Below, one piece after another: positions 49,173 through 60,805 of a stretch of 64,000 bases of DNA. Each line of letters starts with the position of its first letter. Position 1 is the first letter of the stretch. Position numbers and translations under genes: made by a program. A model generated the notes under the pieces. It saw only the letters and a program-made list of their open reading frames with translations, ran no database searches and was not told the DNA's origin. This DNA is from JACVRM01 sp963755085 (GTDB lineage: Bacteria; Actinomycetota; Thermoleophilia; Gaiellales; Gaiellaceae), in assembly GCA_963755085.1 (NCBI GenBank), contig CAVWIN010000007.1, positions 124,001 to 188,000 of the forward strand, read 5' to 3'.

Positions 49173-50590
49173 GGGTAGATCGCGGCGGCGGGCTCGCCCC
49201 GCCGCCGCGGCGCCTCGACCGCGACGTCCGGGAACCGCGCCAGCGGCTCGAACCGCGCCTGGAAAAAGCGCAGGATCTCGGGCGCGTACGTCATGCGCAG
49301 GCCCGGGATGTCCTCCCGCTCGTCGTACGCCTGCACCACCGACTCCGCCACCCACGCCAGGTGCTCCTGGGTGTAGGCGCGGCGGGGAATGGTCAGCCGC
49401 ACCAGCTCCAACCCGTCGTACGGCTTGTCGCCGTGCTGCCCCGAGACGATCCCGCGCTCCATCGTGCGCACGCCGCCCGCGAGGTAGAACGCCGCTGCGA
49501 GTGCCTGGGCGGGAAACTCGTCCTGCGGGAGGTGCGGCAGGAACCGCTTCGCGTCGACGAACACCGCGTGGGCGCCGACCGGCACGACGATCGGGACGCC
49601 GGCCTCCTCGAGCAAGCTGCCGAGATACGCGGACTGGCCGATGTAGTGGCGCACGACCGCCTCGTCGGCGGACTCCCGGATGCCCTGCGCGAGCGCCTCC
49701 ATGTCATGCCCGGCCAGGCCGCCGTAGTGCGGGAACCCCTCGTAGATGACCACGAGCTCGCGGGCGCGCTCGGCGACCGCATCGTCGTTCAGCGCCAGGA
49801 AGCCGCCGATGGGCACGAAGTGGTCCTTCTTGGACGAGCACACCGCGCCGTCGACGAGGAGTGCGATCTCACGGATGATCGCCGGGAGCGTCCAGTCGCC
49901 GAAGCCGCGCTCGCGGTCCTTGACGAACACGGCGTTCTCGGAGATGCGCGTCGCGTCGAGGATCAGCGGCACGCCGAACTCGCGCGCGACCGCGCGCACC
50001 GCCCGCAGGTTCTCGATCGAGAACGGCTGCCCGCCCGCCATGTTGAGGCAGGCCTCCTGACGGACGAATGCGACGCCCTCAGGGCCGGCGCCGGCAAGGA
50101 CGCGGTGCAGCGCCTCGACGTCGATGTTCCCCTTGAACGGATGCAGCGACTCCGGGTCGGACGCCTCCGCGATCGAGACGTCTGCCCATACGCCGCCCGC
50201 CAGCTCCGCGTGCGCGCGCGAGGTGGTGAAGTAGAGGTTCGAGGGCACGAGCTGCCCCGGCCGGATCAGCACGCGGGACAGGAGATGCTCGGCGCCGCGG
50301 CCCTGGTGCGTCGGGATCAGGTGGCGCCAGCCGTAGACGTCGTGGACGGCCTGCTCCAGCCGGTAGAAGCTGCGCGAGCCGGCGTAGGCCTCGTCGCCGA
50401 GCTCCATCGCGCTGCGCTGCTCCTGCGACATGGCCGAGGTGCCGCTGTCGGTCAGCAGGTCGACGAAGACGTCATCGGAGCGCAGAAGGAACGTGTTCCA
50501 GCCGGCCGCGGCCATCGCGCGCCGGCGGTGCTCCGGCTCCCGCAGCGCGATCGGCTCGACGACCTTGATCTTCCAGGGTGGCGGTTGCAT
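49163..50590 (-). CDS. tnaA: Tryptophanase (tryptophan indole-lyase)
   Basis: A 475-residue beta-eliminating lyase. Characteristic stretches: DSGTSAMSQEQRSAMELGDEAYAGSRSFYRLEQAV, IPTHQGRGAEHLL, RQEACLNMAGGQPFS, and the PLP-binding Lys in CSSKKDHFVPIGG. The Val-Pro-x-Gly-Gly after the lysine fits tryptophanases better than tyrosine phenol-lyases (usually Val-Asn-x-Gly-Gly), but the two differ by few residues. Splits tryptophan into indole, pyruvate and ammonia. ATG at 50590, no clear ribosome binding site. Separate from the trp and kyn genes 30 kb away. Confidence 0.88.
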   Translation of the reverse strand: MQPPPWKIKVVEPIALREPEHRRRAMAAAGWNTFLLRSDDVFVDLLTDSGTSAMSQEQRSAMELGDEAYAGSRSFYRLEQAVHDVYGWRHLIPTHQGRGAEHLLSRVLIRPGQLVPSNLYFTTSRAHAELAGGVWADVSIAEASDPESLHPFKGNIDVEALHRVLAGAGPEGVAFVRQEACLNMAGGQPFSIENLRAVRAVAREFGVPLILDATRISENAVFVKDRERGFGDWTLPAIIREIALLVDGAVCSSKKDHFVPIGGFLALNDDAVAERARELVVIYEGFPHYGGLAGHDMEALAQGIRESADEAVVRHYIGQSAYLGSLLEEAGVPIVVPVGAHAVFVDAKRFLPHLPQDEFPAQALAAAFYLAGGVRTMERGIVSGQHGDKPYDGLELVRLTIPRRAYTQEHLAWVAESVVQAYDEREDIPGLRMTYAPEILRFFQARFEPLARFPDVAVEAPRRRGEPAAAIYPYW

Positions 50591-50649
50591 GTGCCAATCG
50601 TCCGGCCGGAGCCGCAAGGCGGCATCCGCGAAAGGCCGCACCCGGACGG

Positions 50650-50673
50650 GGCTGTCCCCGCAGGAGGCTGTCC

Positions 50674-50674
<1 letters not shown>
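50650..50674. repeat. Second copy of the 25-bp repeat of 28112-28136 (inverted)
   Basis: The complement of this stretch reads GGGACAGCCTCCTGCGGGGA then CAGCC and matches 28112-28136 at 23 of 25 bases. It touches the stop codon of the malic enzyme gene and lies in the 83-bp gap before tryptophanase. Confidence 0.45.
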
Positions 50675-52094
<1,420 letters not shown>

Positions 52095-52098
<4 letters not shown>

Positions 52099-53755
52099 AA
52101 CAGTCCCACCGTCCGGCCGCTCTCGTCGATGTCGATCCCGAGGGCTGCCGGCGTCTTGCCGAGGCCGGGCATGGTCATCGTGTCCCCGCAGAGTGCCACG
52201 ATCCAGCCCGCCCCGGTGTAGGGACGCAGATCCGCGATCGGGAGTGCGAACCCCTTCGGCGAGGCTCCGAGCCCCGGGTCGTGCGAGAGCGACAGCGGCG
52301 TCTTGGCGAGGCAGACCGGCAGGCCGGCGAGGCCGTCGCGGGTGAGCTGCTCGGCGGCCGCCTGCGCACGGCGGCGAGAAGACGACGGCGCCGGCGCCGT
52401 AGACCCGGGTCGCGACCGCCTCGATCTTCTGGCGCAGCGGGTCCTCCGCGGTGTACAGCGGCGTGAGCCGCGGGCCCGCCTGGGCAGCCTCGAAGACCGC
52501 CTCGGCCAGCGCCGCGGCTCCCTGTCCGCCACGCTCGAAGCCGTCGCTCACCTCGGCGGCGAGCGCCCCCGCGTCGAGCGCGAGCCTGCGCACGGCGGCG
52601 ACGTCGGTTCGCGTGTCGCCCGGGAACTTGTTGACGGCGACGATCGGGTCGAGCCCGAACTCGCCTGACGATCTCGATGTGGCGGCGCAGGTTCTCCGCG
52701 CCTGCCTCGAGATCGCCGGCGCCGTGCTCGCGCAGCGCCTTGACGGTGGCGACCACGACCACCGCGGACGGGCGTAGGCCCGCGAGCGGGGCCACGATGT
52801 GCGCGAACTTCTCGAAGCCCATGTCGGTGCCGAAGCCGCTCTCGGTGACGACGAAGTCGGCGAGCTTCAGCGCGAGGCGGTCGGCGACGAGCGAGTTGTT
52901 GCCGGACGCGATGTTGCCGAACGGCCCGGTGTGCACGAACACCGGCTGGCCCTCCAGCGTCTGGATGAGGTTCGGCTTGATCGCGTCCTTGAGCAGGACG
53001 GCCATCGACCCGGCGGCGCCGAGCTGCTCCGCGGTGACGCGCTCGCCGCCGTAGGTGTGCGCGACGGTGATCTCGCCGAGGCGGCGGCGCAGGTCCTGCA
53101 GGTCGCGGGCGACCGCGAGCAGCGCCATGACCTCGGAGGCGGCGGTGATGTCGAAGCCGGTCTCGCGCGGATAGCCGTTGGCCCGGCCGCCGAGCGCGAC
53201 GACGATGTCGCGCAGGGCGCGGTCGTTCGTGTCGAGGCAGCGGCGGAACGTGATGCTGAGCGGGTCGATCCCGAGCACGTTGCCGTGCAGCAGGTGCGCG
53301 TCGAGCATCGCCGCGAGCAGGTTGTTGGCGGCCGTGACGGCGTGCATGTCCCCGGTGAAGTGGAGGTTCAGGTCCTCCATCGGCACGACCTGCGCGCGGC
53401 CGGCGCCTGCGCCTCCGCCCTTGATGCCGAAGACGGGGCCCATCGAGGGCTCGCGCAGGCAGAGCGCGGCGCGCTCGCCGAGCAGGCCGAGCGCCTCGGT
53501 GAGCGCGATCGCTGTCGTCGTCTTCCCCTCGCCGGCCTTCGTCGGCGTGATCGCGGTGACACAGATGAGCGCGCCGTCGGCCGTGTCGGCGCGGCGCTCG
53601 ATCGCGTCGAGGCCGACCTTCGCCTTGTAGCGGCCGTACAGCTCGATCTCGTCGTCGTCGAGGCCGAGCTCTGCGGCTACCTCCGTGATGGGCCGCGGCT
53701 CGGCCTGCTGCGCGATGCGCAGGCTGATCTCGTGGGTGTCGATCGTTGTCGTCAT
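52095..53755 (-). CDS. fhs: Formate-tetrahydrofolate ligase, with two apparent 1-base insertions
   Basis: Reads as a 552-residue enzyme across three frames. Part one: ITPTKAGEGKTTTAIALTEAL (P-loop), REPSMGPVFGIKGGGAGAGRAQVVPME, FTGDMHAV, up to RRHIEIVRR. Part two: FGLDPIVAVNKFPGDT to VYGAGAVVFSP. Part three: RAQAAAEQL, LPVCLAKTPLSLSHDP, GDTMTMPGLGKTPAA. Extra bases near 52660 and at 52370-52371. The full sequence is otherwise typical. Makes 10-formyl-THF from formate. ATG at 53755, no ribosome binding site seen. Its TGA overlaps the malic enzyme start. Confidence 0.93.
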
Positions 53756-53906
53756 GCGCCCAGCGTCGGCGACGCGCCGCGCAGGGGCATCCGCGCCCCG
53801 GCTGATCGGTCTGCGGGGAAGTGCGTACACGATCGGCGGGCGCCGCGCGATGGGCGGGCCGCGGCCGCGCGCGATGCTGAAGCCGTCGTCCGAAAGGAGC
53901 GGCCAC

Positions 53907-54584
53907 ATGACCGTTGCGCCGACCCCACTTCCCCGCCGCCCGGAGACGCACAGACCTCCGGCCGCCATCCTCGTCACCGTTCTCGCCTTCCTCGCGATCG
54001 CCGTGCTGATCTCCGTCGTCGCGCACGGGCACACCTTCGGCTCGAGCGGGTCCCCGACCGTGCGGGGCTCGGGCACTCCGGCGGTGGAGACGCGTGCGCT
54101 CCCGCCGTTCACGGGTGTCACGATGGCCGGCGACTGCAACGTCGCCGTCCGCATCGGGACGCCTCAGCGCGTGGCCATCAGCGCCGACGACAACCTGCTG
54201 CGCACGGTGAAGACGACGGTACGCAGCGACACCCTGCGCATCACGACCCCCGGCAGCTTCTCCGCGGTCACCCCGATGCGGGTCGCGATCACCGTCCCGT
54301 ACGTCGACGCACTGCGGCTGTCGGGCACCGGCGCCATGCTCGCGAGCGGCTCGACGCCGACGCTCTTCGCGACGCTCGACGGCACGGGCGCGATGCGCCT
54401 CTCCGGCCTGGTCGCCCGCGACGTGCACGCAACGCTCTCCGGAACCGGTGCGATCGCAGTGACTGCGACCCGAAGCCTCGCCGCCGCGATCCCCGGCACA
54501 GGCCAGATCACGTACGGCGGGTTCCCGCAGCAGGTGACGCAGAGCATCACCGGCGCCGGGGCTGTCGTCATGGGGCCGCGCTGA
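53907..54584 (+). CDS. Membrane-anchored GIN-domain (DUF2807) protein
   Basis: A 225-residue protein: one membrane segment about 20-41 (AAILVTVLAFLAIAVLISVVA), then a right-handed beta-helix-like domain with repeats such as LRLSGTGAMLASG, ATLDGTGAMRLSG, ATLSGTGAIAV, typical of the DUF2807 GIN head domain. It is probably anchored and exposed on the outside. ATG after AAAGGAG. One base before the next gene. Confidence 0.85.
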   Translation: MTVAPTPLPRRPETHRPPAAILVTVLAFLAIAVLISVVAHGHTFGSSGSPTVRGSGTPAVETRALPPFTGVTMAGDCNVAVRIGTPQRVAISADDNLLRTVKTTVRSDTLRITTPGSFSAVTPMRVAITVPYVDALRLSGTGAMLASGSTPTLFATLDGTGAMRLSGLVARDVHATLSGTGAIAVTATRSLAAAIPGTGQITYGGFPQQVTQSITGAGAVVMGPR

Positions 54585-54585
54585 C

Positions 54586-55353
54586 ATGTCGGTTACCGCA
54601 ACCGCACCTCGCGGCGTCTCGCTGCCGGCCGCCGTCCACGAGCTCGCCTGGTTCGCGCTCGGGTCGGTCGTCGCCTTCCTCGTGCCGTACCTCGGCGTCT
54701 CGGTGCTCGAGCTGCAGCACGACGTGTACTACCTCCTCTACTTCGGCGTGACCCTGGGCCTGCTCGGCGCGTGGGCGGCCGTCGAGCACGTCGACGTCGT
54801 GGGCGCGTTCACGCGACAGTGGCACCTGAGTGTGGGGATCGGGGTCGCCGTCGCCGCGTTCGTCGTCGCCAACGTCATGAGCACGGACGCCACGGCGCGC
54901 CCCAATGGCGCTTACCTCGCCTTCGAGGTGCTCTGGCGGGGAGCCGGCTATGGCGTTGTCGATGCACTGCTGCTGACCGCGTTCCCGTGCCTGATCGCTT
55001 ATCGCCTCCTCCGAGGGCGCATCGCCGGGTTCGGCGGACGGCTGCGGTACACCGCGCTCGCGTTGCCGCTCGTGCTGCTGATCACGGCGACGTACCACCT
55101 CGGATATCCCCAGTACCGCGAAGACGGGGTCAAGCAGCCGGAGATCGGCAACACGCTGATCTCGATCCCGGCGTTCGCCACTGCGAACCCGGCCGGCTCG
55201 CTCGTCGCGCACGTGTCCATGCACGTCGCCGCCGTCCTGCACAGCTACGAGACGCCGACGTTCCTGCCGCCCGAGTCGTCGGCCGACGGCCTCTGGACAG
55301 ACCGTACAACGGCGGCAACGCGCCCCCACATCGAGACAGGAGGCATCCCGTGA
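54586..55353 (+). CDS. Multi-pass membrane protein, function unknown
   Basis: A 255-residue protein with about six hydrophobic segments. Two histidine-containing helices (ITATYHLGYPQY and HVSMHVAAVLHSYET) and FEVLWRGAGYGVVDALLL faintly recall CAAX-protease-like proteins, but the Glu-Glu motif is absent, so no call is made. Second of a three-gene run (GIN protein, this protein, DUF4389 protein), coupled to the next by GTGA. Confidence 0.6.
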   Translation: MSVTATAPRGVSLPAAVHELAWFALGSVVAFLVPYLGVSVLELQHDVYYLLYFGVTLGLLGAWAAVEHVDVVGAFTRQWHLSVGIGVAVAAFVVANVMSTDATARPNGAYLAFEVLWRGAGYGVVDALLLTAFPCLIAYRLLRGRIAGFGGRLRYTALALPLVLLITATYHLGYPQYREDGVKQPEIGNTLISIPAFATANPAGSLVAHVSMHVAAVLHSYETPTFLPPESSADGLWTDRTTAATRPHIETGGIP

Positions 55354-56762
55354 GCACGCCCGCCCCACGTCCCACCGAGCAAGAGCGCCGCTTCGGCGCC
55401 GGCCGGATCGTGTTGATCGCCGTCGGCTGCATCGCTGCGCTGATGGCCCTGGCCCTCTTCGCAGGCGCCGGCTTCATCACCTGGGCCAACGCGACGCAGC
55501 GCGACGCCGACGGCTTCTTCGCGACCACCTACCACCGGTACTCGACGCCTTCCTTCGCGCTGACGCGCGAACACGTGCGGGTCTTCACCGGCGTCGACCG
55601 GCCGGAGTGGATCACACGCCCCGGGCGGCTCGCGACCGTCCGTGTCTCGGCACACGCGATCCCGGGCCGGCAGCTGTTCGTCGGCATCGCGAGAACGTCG
55701 GCCGTCGACGCCTACCTCGGGGGCGTCGCGCACGACGAGGTCACCGACGTGTCGTATGACCCCTTCTCGGTCAACTACCGCAGCTCGACAGGCACCGCGC
55801 CGATGACGCGGCCCGGCAATCTCCACGTCTGGTCGGTGCAGGCAACGGGGGCCGCGCCGGCGGTCACGTGGCCCGTGCGCAAGGGGAACTGGTCGCTCGT
55901 CGTCATGAACGCATCCGGTGCGCAGGGCGTGAGCGCGGACGTGCGGCTCGCAGCGAAGGTCAACTTCCTCGGCTGGGTCTCGCTCGGCCTGTTCCTCGCA
56001 GGCGTCCTGTTCGCCGCGGCCGCAGCGCTGATGATCGCGTTCGGGGTCCGCCGCAGGTCGGCTGCGACCGGGGCGGCCGGAGCAGGAGCAACGGCCGCAC
56101 GGTACGCGGCGGAGCCGTCGCCGGTCGTGCTCGACGCCACTCCGGCGCCGGCGCTCAGCCGCTGGCTCTGGCTGGTGAAGTGGCTGCTCCTGATTCCGCA
56201 CATCATCGTGCTCGCGTTTCTCTGGTGTGCGTTCTTCGTCCTGACGATCGTCGCCGGCGTTGCGATCCTCTTCACCGGCCGCTACCCGCGCGGCATCTTC
56301 GACTTCAACGTCGGCGTGCTGCGCTGGACGTGGCGCGTCGCGTACTACTCGTACGCCGCCCTCGGCACCGACCGCTACCCGCCCTTCACGCTTGCTGATG
56401 TCCCCGACTACCCCGCCCGCCTCGACGTCGCGTACCCCGAGCGACTGTCGCACTGGCTCGTGCTGGTGAAGTGGTGGCTGCTCGCGCTGCCTCAGCTCGT
56501 GATCGTCGGGATCCTGCTCGGGACGGCGTGGGGCCCGCGGTACACGCAGTTCGGGCTGATCGCAGTTCTCGTCGTCGTCGCCGGCTTCTGCCTGCTCTTC
56601 GCGGGGCGCTACCCGGCCGGGCTGTACGACTTCCTCATGGGCCTGAACCGCTGGGTCGTCCGCGTCGGCGCGTACGTCGCGCTCATGACGGATCGCTATC
56701 CGCCGTTCCGGCTGGATCAGGGTGCGCACGAGCCGCGGGCTCGAAGGCCAGCGGTGGGATGA
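55350..56762 (+). CDS. DUF4389-domain membrane protein (two copies)
   Basis: A 470-residue protein. One N-terminal membrane segment, an extracellular domain about 50-200, a membrane segment near 215-235, then two DUF4389 repeats: LSRWLWLVKWLLLIPHIIVL to TGRYPRGIFDFNVGVLRWTWRVAYYSYAALGTDRYPPF, and LSHWLVLVKWWLLALPQLVIV to AGRYPAGLYDFLMGLNRWVVRVGAYVALMTDRYPPF. Function unknown. GTGA overlap with the preceding gene. The last 80 bp overlap the end of the convergent P-type ATPase gene. Confidence 0.88.
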   Translation: MSTPAPRPTEQERRFGAGRIVLIAVGCIAALMALALFAGAGFITWANATQRDADGFFATTYHRYSTPSFALTREHVRVFTGVDRPEWITRPGRLATVRVSAHAIPGRQLFVGIARTSAVDAYLGGVAHDEVTDVSYDPFSVNYRSSTGTAPMTRPGNLHVWSVQATGAAPAVTWPVRKGNWSLVVMNASGAQGVSADVRLAAKVNFLGWVSLGLFLAGVLFAAAAALMIAFGVRRRSAATGAAGAGATAARYAAEPSPVVLDATPAPALSRWLWLVKWLLLIPHIIVLAFLWCAFFVLTIVAGVAILFTGRYPRGIFDFNVGVLRWTWRVAYYSYAALGTDRYPPFTLADVPDYPARLDVAYPERLSHWLVLVKWWLLALPQLVIVGILLGTAWGPRYTQFGLIAVLVVVAGFCLLFAGRYPAGLYDFLMGLNRWVVRVGAYVALMTDRYPPFRLDQGAHEPRARRPAVG

Positions 56763-59067
56763 AGCGGTCGTCCGTCAGCACCAGGAACGTGATCGCGAGC
56801 GCCGCGCCGATCACCGAGAGCAGGATGACACCGAAGCTCGGCGCCGACAGCGAGAAGAAGTGGCGTGTCGGGGGAAAGGCGAGCACGAAGAAGTAGAGCG
56901 CGGCGAGGGCGGCGACCATCACGGACACCGCCGCCCCACGCCGCAGCCCTGACGCCTCGAGGGCCAGGATCAGATAGAGCCCGACGATGACGAGCACCGT
57001 CGTTGCGACCGTCTGCGACTTCGTCAGGCTCATGTTGGCCACGTTCAGCGCGAACAGGTAGCTCGCGAGCACGCCGAGCCCCGCGGCCGTCCCGGCGGGC
57101 ACGGAGAACCGCGCCACGTCGCGGAGGAAGCCCTCGGTCTGGAAGCCGCCGCCGCTCGGCGCGAGCGCCAGGAAGAACGCCGGGATGCCGATCGTGATCG
57201 CGGCCGCGATCGTCAGGTGCCGCGGCAGCAGCGGGTAGGCGATCGGGGTCAGCCCGATCGAGAGGATGAGCACCACGGCGAAGACCGACTTGGTGACGAA
57301 GAGCTTCGCGACGCGCTGCAGGTTGCGGAACACGCGGCGCCCTTCGGCGACCATCGACGGCACGGCCGCAAAGGTGCCCCTGACCAGCACGACGTCGGCC
57401 ACGCTGCGCGCCATCTGCGCGCCGCTGCCCTGGGCGATCGCGAGGCGGGCAGCCTTCAGCGCCGGCACGTCGTTGACCCCGTCGCCGACCATGGCCACGT
57501 AGCGCCCGGAGTCTCGGAGCGCCTCGATGACGCGCCGCTTGCCCTCGGGCGAGATGCGGCCGACGACCGACGCGGCAAGCGCGGCCTCGCGCAGCGCGGC
57601 CGGGTCGTCCGGGAGCGCCTCGCCGTCGATCGGTTCGCCGCCGACCGGGATGCCGGCGTCAGCGGCGATCGCGGCCACCGTGGCCGGCCGGTCGCCAGAG
57701 AGGACCTTCAGCTCGACGCCCTGGTCGAGGAAGAAGCGGACGGTCTCGGCCGCGTCGTCGCGAAGGCGCTCGGCCAGCAGGACGAGCCCGTGCAGGCTGA
57801 GCCCGGGCGGCGGCCCTTCGCCGGGATCGCGGCCGTCGAGCGGCGCCGGCGTTGACGCGAGCGCGAGCACCCGCCGGCCGCGTCCAGCCTCCTCCGCGGC
57901 GCGGCCGGCGAGCGCGCCGAGCGGGAAGCGCTCGGGCGCGCCGAGTACCCAGGTGGTGCCGCCGAGCCGGGCGCCGCTCCAGCGGTAGCGCGACGAGAAG
58001 GGGACTGTCTCGCTCGCGTGCTCGGCAGGCGACTCGTACGCGTTCGCGACCGCCTCCAGGGTCGCGTTGCGGGTCGGGAACGCTGCGGCGAAGCGGCCGA
58101 GCGCGCGTTCGAGGCCGTCGGGATCGCCGTTCGCCGGAACGGCCTCGACGACGCGCAGATTTGGCTCGGTCAGCGTGCCTGTCTTGTCCATGCACATGAC
58201 GTCCACCGAAGCCAGCGACTCGACGGCGTTCAACTGCTGTGCCAGCGCGCCGCGGCGCGCGACCGCGAGCGCGGCCACGGCGAAGGTCACGCTGGTCAGC
58301 AGGATCAGCCCCTCGGGAATGAGCGTGACGCCGGCGGCCACCGCCGTCGACACCGCCTGACTCTTCGGCGTGTTCCGCTCCCAGAGGGCGTAGCCGAGGA
58401 CGATTGCCAGCGGGATCAGGATCGCCACGAGGATGAAGAGCAGCCGGTCGAACGAGCGCTCGAGCGGCGAGCGCGGGTGGCGGAACTCGCGCGCCTCGCC
58501 GGCCACGCGCTCGGCGTAGCTCTGCGCGCCGACCGCGGTGACGATGTACGCGCCCTCGCCCTCGACCGCGAACGAGCCCGAGCGCACCGCCTCGCCCGCG
58601 CCGCGCGCCACCGGGTCGGCCTCGCCCGTGAGGATCGATTCGTCGACGCGAAGACCGGTCGCCTGGGCGAGCTCGCCGTCGGCGACCACCTGGTCACCCG
58701 CCCGGACGCGGACGAGATCGTCGACGACCACGTCGTCGACCTGGAGCTCGCGCACCTCGCCGTCGCGGACGACGCGCGCGCTCGGCGTCACCAGCGCAGC
58801 GAGGCGGTCGAGCGCGTTCTTGGCACGGATCTCCTGCGCGATTCCGATGGCGGAGTTCGCGACGAGGATGAGCAGGAACAGCGCGTCCTGCCACGCGCCG
58901 AAGACCAGCGTGATGACGCCGAAGACGAGCAGGACGAGGTTGAAGACGGTGAAGACATTCGCGCGGACGATGCTCCCGTAGGAGCGGCTCGACGCCTGCG
59001 GCACGTGCGGCCCTCGCGCCTTGAGGCGCTTCGCCGCCCCCGCCTGTGTGAGCCCGACCGCCTCCAT
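56683..59067 (-). CDS. P-type cation ATPase, CtpE-like
   Basis: A 794-residue pump. Actuator motif DESILTGEADPV, helix M4 TLIPEGLILLTS, phosphorylation site DKTGTLTEPN, hinge MVGDGVNDVPALKAARLAIA; ten hydrophobic segments. The M4 Pro-Glu-Gly-Leu with Leu-Leu-Thr-Ser is like mycobacterial CtpE, a calcium-uptake ATPase; calcium is therefore the best guess. ATG at 59067; TAACGT (complement of 59077-59082) is 9 nt upstream with no ribosome binding site. Divergent from the OsmC gene. Confidence 0.9.
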   Translation of the reverse strand: MEAVGLTQAGAAKRLKARGPHVPQASSRSYGSIVRANVFTVFNLVLLVFGVITLVFGAWQDALFLLILVANSAIGIAQEIRAKNALDRLAALVTPSARVVRDGEVRELQVDDVVVDDLVRVRAGDQVVADGELAQATGLRVDESILTGEADPVARGAGEAVRSGSFAVEGEGAYIVTAVGAQSYAERVAGEAREFRHPRSPLERSFDRLLFILVAILIPLAIVLGYALWERNTPKSQAVSTAVAAGVTLIPEGLILLTSVTFAVAALAVARRGALAQQLNAVESLASVDVMCMDKTGTLTEPNLRVVEAVPANGDPDGLERALGRFAAAFPTRNATLEAVANAYESPAEHASETVPFSSRYRWSGARLGGTTWVLGAPERFPLGALAGRAAEEAGRGRRVLALASTPAPLDGRDPGEGPPPGLSLHGLVLLAERLRDDAAETVRFFLDQGVELKVLSGDRPATVAAIAADAGIPVGGEPIDGEALPDDPAALREAALAASVVGRISPEGKRRVIEALRDSGRYVAMVGDGVNDVPALKAARLAIAQGSGAQMARSVADVVLVRGTFAAVPSMVAEGRRVFRNLQRVAKLFVTKSVFAVVLILSIGLTPIAYPLLPRHLTIAAAITIGIPAFFLALAPSGGGFQTEGFLRDVARFSVPAGTAAGLGVLASYLFALNVANMSLTKSQTVATTVLVIVGLYLILALEASGLRRGAAVSVMVAALAALYFFVLAFPPTRHFFSLSAPSFGVILLSVIGAALAITFLVLTDDRFIPPLAFEPAARAHPDPAGTADSDPS

Positions 59068-59182
59068 CGCGGCCGACGTTACGCAAGGCGCGGAGTTCCC
59101 GCACCGGGCGCCGGGAAGGCCCGGATGCCGGTCGCCGGCACCGGCGGCACGCTCGGGGCAGCGAGCCGAAAGGAGACGCGCG

Positions 59183-59641
59183 ATGGGTGCCGTGAAGGAT
59201 TACCGCTTCCCCGTGAGGATCGATCGGTCGGAGGCGCTGTGGGTAACTGCGCTGGCGGCGAAGAAGCCGCCGCTGACGATCGCCATGCCGGCCGAGTTTC
59301 GTGGCGGGGTCGAGGGCCACTGGTCGCCCGAGGAGCTCCTCGTCGCCGCCGTCGCATCGTGCTACGAGCTGACATTGCGCTCGATCGCCGACCGGCGACA
59401 ACTCCGTTTCTCGGAGCTCGAGGTCCGCGCCACCGGCCACGTGACGCAGCTGGCGCGCGGCCGCATCGGCTTCCTCGCCATCGAGCTGGATGTCCGCATC
59501 GAGTGTGAGCTGGGCGACGAGGGCATGGCCGAGGCCGCGGCCCACAAGGCGCACGAGCTCTGCATCGTCGGCCAGGCGCTCGAGGTGCCGGTCGAGCTCA
59601 AGCTCGAGCTGCGGGTCGCGCGGGTGCCTGCGTTGGTGTGA
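59183..59641 (+). CDS. OsmC-family protein
   Basis: A 152-residue OsmC/Ohr-fold protein with the two redox cysteines in AAVASCYELTLRS and AHELCIVGQAL. Reduces organic hydroperoxides or related electrophiles using a thiol. ATG after AAAGGAG. Coupled by a GTGA overlap to a YbdK-type ligase gene, suggesting a small thiol-stress unit. Confidence 0.9.
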   Translation: MGAVKDYRFPVRIDRSEALWVTALAAKKPPLTIAMPAEFRGGVEGHWSPEELLVAAVASCYELTLRSIADRRQLRFSELEVRATGHVTQLARGRIGFLAIELDVRIECELGDEGMAEAAAHKAHELCIVGQALEVPVELKLELRVARVPALV

Positions 59642-60762
59642 CCGACGTCGCAGCACCGGCCTCGAGCGTTGCCGCGCCCCGGTTCGGCAGCGGCCCGCCG
59701 TTCAGCGTCGGTGTCGAGGAGGAGTACATGCTCCTGGACCCCGAGACGTATGAGCTCGTGTCGGGCATCGAGGGGCTGCTGAACGCTCGCGAGTCGGGAC
59801 TGACACCGGAGTTCTACGAGTCGCTGCTCGAGACGCACACGCCGGTGTGCCGTGACCTCGGCGAGGTGCACCGCGAGCTGCGCCGACTGCGCGCGCACGT
59901 GGCCGAGGCGACCGATGCTCAGGGGCTGCGCTTCGGTGCTGCCGGGACGCACCCGTTCAGCCTGTTCGAGGAGCAGCGGATCACTCGACGCGACCGGTAT
60001 CGCGGCATCGCCGACGAGCTCCAGTACGTCGCGCGCCGCGAGCTCATCTTCGGGCTCCACGTGCACGTCGGCGTGGCCGACCCGGACACGGCCATCACGG
60101 TCGTGCGGGGGCTGTCGCGCCACCTCGCCGAGCTGATCGCTCTCGCCGCGAGCTCACCGCTCTGGCGCGGCCACGCGACGGGACTCGCCTCGACCCGCGC
60201 GGAGATCGTGGCCGGGCACACGCGCGCCGGCCCGCCGCCGCCGCTGCGTGACTACGAGGAGTTCGCCGCGGTCGTGGAGACGCTCGAGGCGACCGGCTGC
60301 ATCGAGGACTACACGAAGATCTGGTGGGACGTGCGCCCGCACCCGCGGCTCGGCACGGTCGAGACGCGGGTGATGGACGCCGTGTCGAGCCTCGACGACG
60401 CAGTCGCGCTCGCCGCGTACATCCAGTGCCTCGTGCACCACCTGTCCGAGCGCGAGGTGGCGCCGCACCACCCGCTGCTGATCGCCGAGAACCGCTGGCG
60501 TGGCCTGCGCTGGGGACTGGCAGCGGAGGTCATCGACCTCGACGCGGAGACGCCGACGCGGATCCCGGTGGCGCGGCTCGTGCGCCGCCGGCTGCACGAG
60601 CTCGCCGGCGACGCGCGCGACCTCGGCTGCGAGGCCGAGCTCGAATGGGTGAACCGCATCCTCGAGCGCGGCAACGGTGCGCAGCGCCAGCTGCTCGTGT
60701 ACGGGACGAACCGCGACGCGGTCGATGTCGCGCGCGACATCGCCGAGATTACCGCCCGCTAG
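59638..60762 (+). CDS. Carboxylate-amine ligase, YbdK/GCS2 family
   Basis: A 374-residue ATP-dependent ligase of the glutamate-cysteine ligase type 2 family. Signature GVEEEYMLLDPETYEL, the metal-binding FGLHVHVGVADPD and WWDVRPHPRLGTVETRVMDA are typical. Members of this group make gamma-glutamyl or other amide bonds with weak glutamate-cysteine ligase activity. GTG start in a GTGA overlap with osmC. Confidence 0.9.
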   Translation: MTDVAAPASSVAAPRFGSGPPFSVGVEEEYMLLDPETYELVSGIEGLLNARESGLTPEFYESLLETHTPVCRDLGEVHRELRRLRAHVAEATDAQGLRFGAAGTHPFSLFEEQRITRRDRYRGIADELQYVARRELIFGLHVHVGVADPDTAITVVRGLSRHLAELIALAASSPLWRGHATGLASTRAEIVAGHTRAGPPPPLRDYEEFAAVVETLEATGCIEDYTKIWWDVRPHPRLGTVETRVMDAVSSLDDAVALAAYIQCLVHHLSEREVAPHHPLLIAENRWRGLRWGLAAEVIDLDAETPTRIPVARLVRRRLHELAGDARDLGCEAELEWVNRILERGNGAQRQLLVYGTNRDAVDVARDIAEITAR

Positions 60763-60805
60763 CCGCTTACTCGGAATCACGCACTGCGAATCCGGGCGGG
60801 CGCGG

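Noticed and set aside
54586..55353. CAAX-type membrane protease
   Set aside because: Helical layout is similar but the paired Glu-Glu and following motifs are missing.
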